Origin: Sphingobacteriaceae bacterium
GTDB taxonomy: Bacteria; Bacteroidota; Bacteroidia; Sphingobacteriales; Sphingobacteriaceae
Direction of reading: 5' to 3'
Assembly: GCA_025450155.1 (NCBI GenBank)
Contig: JANWIB010000163.1
Span: 1-6,273 of the forward strand
DNA: 6,273 nt
This document shows, one piece after another, positions 1 to 5,720 of the stretch. Position numbers and translations under genes: made by a program. The notes below the pieces were generated by a model. It did no database searches. It was not told the origin of the DNA and was given only the letters and a program-made list of their open reading frames with translations. The number at the start of each line of letters is the position of its first letter. Position 1 is the stretch's first letter.

Positions 1-174
1 ATGGGCAACGAATTTGATTTTGTTATTAACCCGGTAATTCTCGAACCGGTTGTTCAGGTGATGTATGAGGTTAAGCTCAAATTAAATAACAAAGCTAAAA
101 CGCAGAAGGTAGGTAAAGAGTACGTTATAATTACACCTAATGGAGACATGAAGAATCTGAATCTAAATAAATAA
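1..174 (+). CDS. Hypothetical protein, 57 residues, possibly the C-terminal part of a larger gene
   Basis: An open frame runs from the ATG at the first base of the window to a TAA at 172-174. I do not recognise the product. It opens with a hydrophobic, proline-containing stretch (about residues 8-19), followed by a Lys- and Asn-rich half with alternating hydrophobic residues (KVGKEYVIITPNGDMKNL) that would suit short beta strands. There is no signal peptide, membrane helix or cysteine. Because the frame is open to the window edge, the ATG may be an internal methionine of a longer protein, and no ribosome binding site can be inspected. The frame lies on the same strand as the dcw genes but is separated from them by a strong terminator at 259-291, so it probably belongs to another transcription unit. 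Moderately confident that it is coding; no functional call. Confidence 0.5.
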   Translation: MGNEFDFVINPVILEPVVQVMYEVKLKLNNKAKTQKVGKEYVIITPNGDMKNLNLNK

Positions 175-258
175 TTGTTGTTGAGATTCTATTACGGAAA
201 GAACTGCCAGATGTAAAGCGATCAACGAGTAACTAAATTTTTTATACAAGAGGATAAG

Positions 259-291
259 AAATCCGGGCTAAATCAGCCCGGATTTTTTTTT
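259..291 (+). terminator. Rho-independent terminator upstream of the dcw cluster
   Basis: A perfect 11-bp inverted repeat (AAATCCGGGCT at 259-269 paired with AGCCCGGATTT at 275-285) encloses a 5-nt loop (AAATC). The GC-rich core of the stem is followed by an unbroken run of nine T (283-291), which partly overlaps the stem base. This is a textbook intrinsic terminator for + strand transcription. It lies about 85 nt past the stop of the upstream short frame and 118 nt before mraZ, so it separates the upstream unit from the division operon. On the opposite strand the U-tract would be short and interrupted, so strong bidirectional action is unlikely. Confidence 0.93.
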
Positions 292-326
292 GTTATGGAC
301 GAATGTTGACTGGGAAAAATGATCTT

Positions 327-332
327 GTGGAA
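327..332 (+). promoter_or_regulatory. Extra GTGGAA box upstream of the main MraZ-type operator
   Basis: The GTGGAA at 327-332 matches the GTGGWA core of the three phased boxes downstream. It starts 14 bp before the first of them instead of 10, so it would sit on a different face of the helix. It may be a weak accessory contact for an MraZ oligomer, a degenerate remnant, or chance. A looser TGGGAA at 311-316 lies further upstream and fits less well. Confidence 0.35.
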
Positions 333-340
333 AACTTTTT

Positions 341-366
341 GTGGTAAAAAGTGGTAATAAGTGGAA
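341..366 (+). promoter_or_regulatory. Putative MraZ operator: three GTGGWA direct repeats with 10-bp period
   Basis: GTGGTA at 341-346, GTGGTA at 351-356 and GTGGAA at 361-366 are direct repeats starting exactly 10 bp apart, separated by A-rich 4-bp spacers. MraZ proteins of other bacteria are known to bind short GTGG/TGGG-type direct repeats with about one helical turn of spacing just upstream of mraZ, so the position and form match an autoregulatory operator. The last box ends 43 nt before the mraZ start codon, close to where a promoter should lie. The sequence shows the repeats; binding by the MraZ of this cluster is inferred. Confidence 0.82.
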
Positions 367-375
367 CATCATTTC

Positions 376-383
376 TATTTTTA
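376..383 (+). promoter_or_regulatory. Candidate -7 element of the dcw promoter (weak)
   Basis: TATTTTTA at 376-383 matches the Bacteroidota -7 consensus TAnnTTTG except at its last base. It lies between the operator boxes and the mraZ start, with room for a short leader of about 20 nt. No TTTG-type -33 element is found at the usual 19-21 bp upstream; that position is occupied by the second operator box. A TTTG at 338-341 is too far away. The primary promoter must lie between the terminator (ending at 291) and 410 if the cluster is transcribed independently, but this exact assignment is tentative. Confidence 0.25.
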
Positions 384-409
384 CGTTCAATTAGTGTAAA
401 AAAGTCCGC

Positions 410-874
410 ATGTCTCATTTTTTAGGAGAGTTTGATTGTAAGCTGGATGCCAAAGGAAGGGTGATGATTCCTGTTGGATTGAGGAAGCAATTGCCTGATG
501 CAGAGCGGGAAGGATTAGTAGTGAATCGCGGTTTTGAAAAACACCTGGTGGTTTATACCCGTAAGGAATGGGATAAGATCGTTGATGATTTAAGCAGGCT
601 GAACTCCTATGAAAAAAAGACTCGTGAGTTTATTCGATATTTTACTCGCGGAGCGACAGAATTAACACTCGATTCCGCAGGACGTGTATTATTTCCCAAA
701 TCCTTACTCGATTATGCCGGTATAGGCGCAGATGTGGTGTTGTCTTGTCAATTTAATAAAATCGAAGTATGGGCAAAAGATGCCTATGATTCTCAGTTAG
801 ATAACGAGCCTGAAAACTTTGCAAATCTTGCCGAAGAGGTAATGGGTAATATGGGAAGGAGGGGTGATGAATAA
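410..874 (+). CDS. mraZ: Transcriptional regulator MraZ
   Basis: MraZ is a DNA-binding regulator that forms ring-like oligomers and controls the dcw operon it heads; it acts on the nucleoid. The 154-residue product is the usual length and has two tandem SpoVT/AbrB-like half-domains, each with the family signature: DAKGR at residues 13-17 followed by IP at 20-21, and DSAGR at 88-92 followed by FP. The N-terminal FLGEFDCKLD and the C-terminal IEVWAKDAYD are typical. The C-terminus (about 130-154) is a divergent acidic tail. The ATG at 410 is the only sensible start, because a TAG lies in frame at 392-394. The start is preceded by an A-rich run and has no Shine-Dalgarno, as is common in Bacteroidota. 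GTGG repeats upstream suggest autoregulation. The last codons overlap rsmH and contain its ribosome binding site. Confidence 0.97.
   Translation: MSHFLGEFDCKLDAKGRVMIPVGLRKQLPDAEREGLVVNRGFEKHLVVYTRKEWDKIVDDLSRLNSYEKKTREFIRYFTRGATELTLDSAGRVLFPKSLLDYAGIGADVVLSCQFNKIEVWAKDAYDSQLDNEPENFANLAEEVMGNMGRRGDE
856..862 (+). promoter_or_regulatory. Shine-Dalgarno of rsmH inside the 3' end of mraZ
   Basis: AAGGAGG at 856-862 is complementary to the classic 16S rRNA anti-Shine-Dalgarno core. It is formed by the tandem AGG AGG arginine codons 150-151 of mraZ with the preceding glycine codon. It ends 4 nt before the ATG at 867 and only 1 nt before the alternative GTG at 864, so it favours ATG 867 as the rsmH start. 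Most other starts in this window lack any such motif. Confidence 0.7.
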
Positions 875-1769
875 TTATCATGTTCCGGTAATGCTGAAAG
901 AGTGTATTGAGGGTTTGGCGATAAAGCCGGATGGTATTTATGTGGATGTGACTTTTGGTGGTGGTGGACATTCCAGGGAGATTTTAAGGCATTTGGGTAA
1001 AAATGGACGTCTATTGGCTTTCGACCAGGATATGGATGCACAGCAGAATCTTCCAGCTGACAGCCGGTTAACTTTTATTGATCAGAACTTCCGCTACTTA
1101 AAAAATAATTGTCGTTTGCATGGCGCTTCATCTGTAAATGGAATTCTAGCTGATCTTGGGGTTTCATCGCATCAGTTTGATCAACCGGAGCGAGGTTTTT
1201 CCATTCGTTTTGATGCTGATCTGGATATGCGAATGGATCAATCTGGAGAATTGACGGCTAAAAAAGTGCTTAATGCATATAGTGAAGAAGAACTTCATCG
1301 GATTTTTGGGCTATATGGTGAGATTCAGAATGCCAAAACCCTGGCGAAGATTATCATAACGGCCCGGTTAAGTAAGCCGATAGAAACTGTTGCTGATTTG
1401 AAAAGTGCGATAATAGCGTTAATTCCAAAAGGAAAAGAAAATAAATACCTGGCTCAAGTTTTTCAGGCGCTTCGAATTGAAGTAAATCAGGAGTTGGAAG
1501 CGCTGAAGGAGTTTTTAACCCAGGCAGTAGATATTTTAAAAATTGGTGGCAGGTTGGTTGTTATGTCTTACCATTCACTGGAAGACCGTTTAGTGAAGAA
1601 TTTTATTACTAAGGGAAAGTTTCGGGGTGAGTTAGAGAAAGATTTTTACGGCAATGCAGTTAAACCCTTAGAAGCCGTGACAAGAAAGGCGGTTGTAGCG
1701 TCGGTTGAAGAAATAAAGCAAAATAATCGGGCACGTAGTGCTAAATTAAGAATAGCGGAGAAGAAATGA
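867..1769 (+). CDS. rsmH: 16S rRNA (cytosine(1402)-N(4))-methyltransferase RsmH
   Basis: RsmH (formerly MraW) transfers a methyl group from S-adenosylmethionine to N4 of C1402 in the 16S rRNA decoding centre; it is cytoplasmic. The 300-residue product has the expected length and all family blocks: HVPVML (5-10), the SAM-binding loop DVTFGGGGHS (27-36), FDQD (52-55), ADLGVSSHQFD (95-105), ERGFS with LDMRMD (108-124), the conserved FQALRIEVNQEL (199-210), SYHSLEDR (234-241) and the C-terminal NRARSAKLR (287-295). An in-frame GTG at 864 would add one residue, but ATG 867 is better spaced from the AAGGAGG at 856-862. The gene overlaps mraZ by 8 nt and its TGA overlaps the next ATG (ATGA), indicating translational coupling on both sides. 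Confidence 0.97.
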   Translation: MNNYHVPVMLKECIEGLAIKPDGIYVDVTFGGGGHSREILRHLGKNGRLLAFDQDMDAQQNLPADSRLTFIDQNFRYLKNNCRLHGASSVNGILADLGVSSHQFDQPERGFSIRFDADLDMRMDQSGELTAKKVLNAYSEEELHRIFGLYGEIQNAKTLAKIIITARLSKPIETVADLKSAIIALIPKGKENKYLAQVFQALRIEVNQELEALKEFLTQAVDILKIGGRLVVMSYHSLEDRLVKNFITKGKFRGELEKDFYGNAVKPLEAVTRKAVVASVEEIKQNNRARSAKLRIAEKK

Positions 1770-2170
1770 ATAACCATTTTAGAAACGAGATAGTTGAAGA
1801 AGAAGCCGAAATTCAGATTGAGCCTGTGAAAGAGGAAAAGGCAGAGCTTCCGAGAAATTTTTTAACTGCACTGTTTACCGATGGCGTTTTTTCTAAGGAA
1901 GCAGCCAGTGCGATGCTACCCTTCATTATTTATCTGGCTGTTTTAGGAATGGTTTACATCGGGAACAGACATTTTGCAGAAAAAAATATCCGAAGTATAG
2001 ATAAGTTGAGCAAAGAGGTAAAGGAGCTAAGTTGGGATTATAAAGCATTAAAAGCGGATCTGATGCTGAAAAGTACACAAACAGAAGTAGCAAAACAAGT
2101 AGATACGTTAGGCTTACGAGAACCGATAAGGCCGCCAAAAAAGATACTCATATCAGCAGATGAATATTAG
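1766..2170 (+). CDS. ftsL: FtsL-like cell division protein
   Basis: This is a small bitopic divisome protein in the ftsL position between rsmH and ftsI. The 134 residues comprise an acidic, Glu-rich cytoplasmic N-terminus (about 1-30), a linker, one membrane helix (about 50-67, LPFIIYLAVLGMVYIGN), a periplasmic segment likely to form a coiled coil (about 70-112, with SIDKLSKEVKEL) and a short tail LGLREPIRPPKKI. That architecture and tail are typical of the Bacteroidota FtsL-like family, which shows little sequence identity to E. coli FtsL, so the symbol rests on topology, position and family resemblance. FtsL proteins pair with FtsB/DivIC and activate the FtsWI synthase. The start overlaps the rsmH stop by 4 nt (ATGA), with GGAG at 1757-1760 as a possible ribosome site; the end overlaps ftsI by 11 nt. 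Confidence 0.87.
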   Translation: MNNHFRNEIVEEEAEIQIEPVKEEKAELPRNFLTALFTDGVFSKEAASAMLPFIIYLAVLGMVYIGNRHFAEKNIRSIDKLSKEVKELSWDYKALKADLMLKSTQTEVAKQVDTLGLREPIRPPKKILISADEY

Positions 2171-4259
2171 GACTGACATATTACTAAGAGTATATATAGC
2201 CTTTGGGGTTATTGTACTTTTTGCTTTTGCAGTTTTGTTTAAGCTTTTTCATGTACAGTTTGCGCAGGGTAAGAAATGGAAAGCAATGGCTGATAGTTTA
2301 TCTACCCGGTTTGTAAATGTAGAAGCTGTGAGAGGAAATATTTATTCGGTTGACGGAAGTTTATTAGCAACCTCTGTTCCTGAATATGAGTTACGCATGG
2401 ATCTTTTAGCAGGCGGAATTGAAAAAGATGAAGTGTTTTATGAAAAAGTAGATTCATTGGCCCAAAAATTTTCCTCTTACTTTGGGGATAAATCTGCCCG
2501 CGAATATTCAAGAACACTAAGAGAAGCTCGCAAAGATAGTGCACGGTATTTTCTACTCCAGCGAAAAATAACCCATCAACAATTAAATGACGTTAAGAAA
2601 TTTCCAATTTTCAACTTAGGGCGGTATAAAGGAGGATTAATACTCGTTCAAAAAAACAAAAGGATTCTTCCGTTTAAAACACTGGCTGCCAGAACTATTG
2701 GATATAAAAATGAAAACGTTCAACCTGTAGGTTTAGAAGGAGCCTATGGAAAATTTATAGATGGCGAAAGTGGAAGACGTTTAATGCAGCGCATTTCCGG
2801 TGGGGTATGGATGCCGGTAAACCGCGATATCGAAATCGCACCTAAAGATGGGTCCGACATTATTTCAACCATCGATATCAACATGCAGGATGTGGCTCAA
2901 AATGCCTTAGAAAAACAATTAATAGCGAGCAATGCAGATTATGGATGTGTGATTCTAATGGAGGTAGAAACCGGAGAAATTCGGGCGGTAGCAAACTTTA
3001 CCAAAGTTTCTGAAGGTGTTTACCAGGAGAAGTTCAACTATGCCATTGCCGAAAGTGCCGAACCTGGGTCAACTTTTAAGCTGGCTTCTTATATGGTGGC
3101 GCTTGAAGATGGAAAGTTTGACCTCAATACAATGGTAAACACCGATGGAGGGGAATATAAACTATATGGACATACGATTCGCGATTCGCATGAAGGGGGT
3201 TATGGGGTAATACCGATGAAGAAAGCTTTTGAAGTGTCTTCCAATGTGGCTATTACTAAAATGATCTATAAAAATTATAGGGGCAATCCATCTGGCTTTA
3301 CCAACAAATTGCATGATTTACATCTGGGCGAACCCTTGGTTCTGCAAATTCCCGGAGAAGGTAAGCCGCTAATTAAAACCCCAAAAAGCCATAGTTGGAG
3401 TGGATTAACCTTACCGCAAATGGCTTATGGTTACGAATTAAAGATGACTCCATTACAAATGTTGACTTTTTATAATGCGGTAGCCAATAAAGGTAAAATG
3501 ATTGCCCCACTTTTTGTTAGAGAGATTCGCCGACTGGGAAATACGGTTGAAACCTTTAAAGCACGCGTTATCACTGATAAAGTTTGCTCTGATGAGACGT
3601 TAAACAAATTGCAGCAAATGCTTGAAGGTGTTGTATCCGATACGAGTGGCACGGGACGTAAGCTGAAAAATCCTTTATATAAAATTGCCGGAAAAACCGG
3701 AACTGCTCAGGTGGCTCATGGTGCGGCTGGCTATACGGCAAAACGGGCTTATCAAGCCTCTTTTAGTGGATATTTCCCCGCCGAAAAGCCCAAATATTCG
3801 ATGATTGTTGTAGTTCAAAACCCATCAAAAGGTTCTTATTATGCCGCTGATGTAGCCGGGCCGGTTTTTAGAGAAGTAGCAGATAAAGTATATGCCGGCG
3901 ATATTGAAATGTATGAGCCAATTAATAAGAAACAATTTGTTAATAATAGTAAGCCTTCTGCAAAACAAGGAAATGGAAGGGACACACAACAGATCTATAA
4001 GGCGCTAGGAATAAAAAACGCTGTGGCATATAGTGGCAACGCAGGTAAACTGAAGAGTAATACTGTTGAAGATGAGATGAAATATGTAGAAGGTACAGTT
4101 CCAGACGTTAAAGGAATGGGGCTTAAAGATGCACTCTATTTATTGGGAAATGCAGGCCTGCGTCCAATAGTAAAAGGTTATGGGAAAGTGACTAAACAAT
4201 CGATAAGTGCAGGAGTAAGAATAGCGAAAAATTATCCAATTGTTATAGAATTGAATTAG
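2160..4259 (+). CDS. ftsI: Division transpeptidase FtsI (class B PBP, PBP3-type) with C-terminal PASTA domain
   Basis: This is the septal peptidoglycan DD-transpeptidase, anchored in the inner membrane with its catalytic part in the periplasm, where it works with the glycosyltransferase FtsW. The 699 residues show a short cytoplasmic start, a membrane anchor (about 8-30), a PBP dimerisation/pedestal region beginning with RGNIYSVDGSLLATS (58-72), and a transpeptidase domain with all three active-site motifs: STFK (304-307, nucleophile S304), SSN (360-362) and KTGT (512-515). A variable Asn/Lys/Gly-rich linker (about 585-640) leads to one PASTA domain (about 643-699, starting GTVPDVKGM). The protein is longer than E. 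coli FtsI mainly because of the linker and PASTA, a form seen in SpoVD-like and Bacteroidota FtsI. No Shine-Dalgarno is visible; the start lies 11 nt inside the ftsL gene. Its TAG directly abuts the murE ATG. Confidence 0.95.
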   Translation: MNIRTDILLRVYIAFGVIVLFAFAVLFKLFHVQFAQGKKWKAMADSLSTRFVNVEAVRGNIYSVDGSLLATSVPEYELRMDLLAGGIEKDEVFYEKVDSLAQKFSSYFGDKSAREYSRTLREARKDSARYFLLQRKITHQQLNDVKKFPIFNLGRYKGGLILVQKNKRILPFKTLAARTIGYKNENVQPVGLEGAYGKFIDGESGRRLMQRISGGVWMPVNRDIEIAPKDGSDIISTIDINMQDVAQNALEKQLIASNADYGCVILMEVETGEIRAVANFTKVSEGVYQEKFNYAIAESAEPGSTFKLASYMVALEDGKFDLNTMVNTDGGEYKLYGHTIRDSHEGGYGVIPMKKAFEVSSNVAITKMIYKNYRGNPSGFTNKLHDLHLGEPLVLQIPGEGKPLIKTPKSHSWSGLTLPQMAYGYELKMTPLQMLTFYNAVANKGKMIAPLFVREIRRLGNTVETFKARVITDKVCSDETLNKLQQMLEGVVSDTSGTGRKLKNPLYKIAGKTGTAQVAHGAAGYTAKRAYQASFSGYFPAEKPKYSMIVVVQNPSKGSYYAADVAGPVFREVADKVYAGDIEMYEPINKKQFVNNSKPSAKQGNGRDTQQIYKALGIKNAVAYSGNAGKLKSNTVEDEMKYVEGTVPDVKGMGLKDALYLLGNAGLRPIVKGYGKVTKQSISAGVRIAKNYPIVIELN

Positions 4260-5720
4260 ATGAAATCGCTTAGAGATATATTATTCGGTGTTAGCATCAC
4301 TAAAGTAAGCGGGTCTACCGATCTTAAAATTGATCAAATTAGTTTCGACTCGCGTCAGGTGAACCCGGGTACAGCATTTATTGCGGTTAGAGGAACGCTG
4401 ACAGATGGTCATGAATATATTTCAAAGGCGATTGAAAAGGGCGCTTCCGCGATAATTTGTGAAGAATTTCCATCCAATTTGCAAGAGGAAGCATGCTATG
4501 TTCAAACCGACAATTCAGCTAGAGCCTTAGGCATCCTTGCTGCTAATTTTTACGACAATCCTTCATCAAAGTTAAAATTGGTTGGAATTACCGGAACCAA
4601 CGGAAAAACAACCATTGCAACGCTGTTATTTAAGCTGTTTAGAGAGTTAGGTTACAAAGCGGGATTGATTTCTACCGTTCAAAATCATATTAACGATCGT
4701 GTTGTACCATCTACGCATACCACCCCCGATCCAATTGCATTAAATCAATTGTTTAAAGAGATGGTAGAAAATGGTTGCGATTACTGTTTTATGGAAGTGA
4801 GCTCTCATGCAGTTGCTCAATATCGAATTGAAGGGTTAGAATTTGCTGGAGGCGTTTTCTCAAATCTTACGCACGATCATCTCGATTTTCATAAAACCTT
4901 TGATGCTTATTTAAAAGCGAAAAAAGGCTTTTTTGATTCGTTGAATAAATCTTCGTTTGCCTTAACAAATGTTGATGATAAGAACGGTAATGTGATGCTT
5001 CAAAATACCAAAGCTCATAAGAAAACTTATGGGCTGAAAAATATGGCAGATTTTAAAGGCAAAATCATCGAAAATAATTTTAGTGGTTTATTGTTGGATA
5101 TCGATGGGCAAGAAGTTTGGTTTAAACTGGTAGGAAGTTTCAATGCCTATAATTTATTAGCTGTTTATGGAGCGTCGATGCTTCTTGAACAGGATAAATT
5201 TAAGGTGTTAACCACACTGAGCAGGTTAAGCGGAGCAGAGGGGAGGTTTGATTATGTTACTTCGCCAAACGGTATTATCGGTATTGTAGATTATGCACAC
5301 ACTCCGGATGCCGTTCAGAATGTGTTGAGCACCATACAAAATATCCGTAAAGGAAATGAACAAGTGATTACCATATTAGGTTGCGGTGGCGATCGGGATA
5401 AAACGAAACGTCCAATAATGGCCCAGGTAGCCTGCGATTGGAGCGATAAAGTGATTCTTACCTCCGATAACCCTCGTTCAGAAGATCCCAACCAGATTCT
5501 TAAAGATATGGAGGCAGGGGTGATGCCTAATAATAAAAAGAAAACCTTAATCATTGAAAACAGGAAGGAAGCCATTCGTACAGCCTGTCATTTAGCCAAA
5601 GGAGGAGATATTATTCTTCTTGCAGGCAAGGGCCATGAAAAATACCAGGAGATAAATGGAGTGAAACACCCGTTTGATGATAAACAAATTCTTGCTGAAC
5701 AATTAAACCAGATAAACTAA
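4260..5720 (+). CDS. murE: UDP-N-acetylmuramoyl-L-alanyl-D-glutamate--2,6-diaminopimelate ligase MurE
   Basis: MurE is the cytoplasmic ATP-dependent ligase that adds the third amino acid to UDP-MurNAc-L-Ala-D-Glu. The 486-residue length is normal for the Mur ligase family. An N-terminal UDP-binding domain (about 20-100, with FDSRQVNPGTAFIAVRG) is followed by the central ATPase domain with P-loop GITGTNGKTT (109-118), HTTPD (153-157), MEVSSHA (178-184) and THDHLDFH (204-211). K221, in YLKAKKGFF, aligns by eye with the carbamylated lysine of E. coli MurE. The C-terminal domain has DYAHTPD (344-350), GCGGDRDKTKRP (374-385), DNPR (403-406) and GKGHEKYQ (456-463). DNPR and the GKGHE glutamate are known determinants of meso-diaminopimelate recognition, so DAP-type peptidoglycan is predicted rather than lysine-type. 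Start and stop abut the flanking genes with no spacer and no Shine-Dalgarno. Confidence 0.96.
   Translation: MKSLRDILFGVSITKVSGSTDLKIDQISFDSRQVNPGTAFIAVRGTLTDGHEYISKAIEKGASAIICEEFPSNLQEEACYVQTDNSARALGILAANFYDNPSSKLKLVGITGTNGKTTIATLLFKLFRELGYKAGLISTVQNHINDRVVPSTHTTPDPIALNQLFKEMVENGCDYCFMEVSSHAVAQYRIEGLEFAGGVFSNLTHDHLDFHKTFDAYLKAKKGFFDSLNKSSFALTNVDDKNGNVMLQNTKAHKKTYGLKNMADFKGKIIENNFSGLLLDIDGQEVWFKLVGSFNAYNLLAVYGASMLLEQDKFKVLTTLSRLSGAEGRFDYVTSPNGIIGIVDYAHTPDAVQNVLSTIQNIRKGNEQVITILGCGGDRDKTKRPIMAQVACDWSDKVILTSDNPRSEDPNQILKDMEAGVMPNNKKKTLIIENRKEAIRTACHLAKGGDIILLAGKGHEKYQEINGVKHPFDDKQILAEQLNQIN

Noticed and set aside
175..258. Possible small RNA or promoter between the short upstream frame and the terminator
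   Set aside because: TAAATTTT at 234-241 resembles a -7 element but has no -33 partner at the right distance, and a transcript starting there would meet the terminator almost at once. No tRNA or known RNA fold is visible.
336..341. TTTTTG as the -33 element of the mraZ promoter
   Set aside because: No TAnnTTTG-like sequence lies 19-21 bp downstream (about 361-370 reads GTGGAACATC), and the nearest -7 candidate at 376 is about 34 bp away, too far for the Bacteroidota promoter spacing.
753..1041. Minus-strand open frames across the mraZ-rsmH junction
   Set aside because: They lie opposite two clearly conserved genes, lack recognisable domains, and have compositions (His, Pro and Tyr rich) expected from reading conserved genes backwards.
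1926..2138. Minus-strand open frame with hydrophobic, Leu-rich translation opposite ftsL
   Set aside because: Its apparent membrane character is an antisense shadow of the coiled-coil region of the FtsL-like gene; there is no start context or homology to support it.
2302..2544. Minus-strand open frame opposite ftsI (others at 3470-3652 and, opposite murE, 5315-5575)
   Set aside because: All are shadows inside intact conserved genes and have no recognisable family features.
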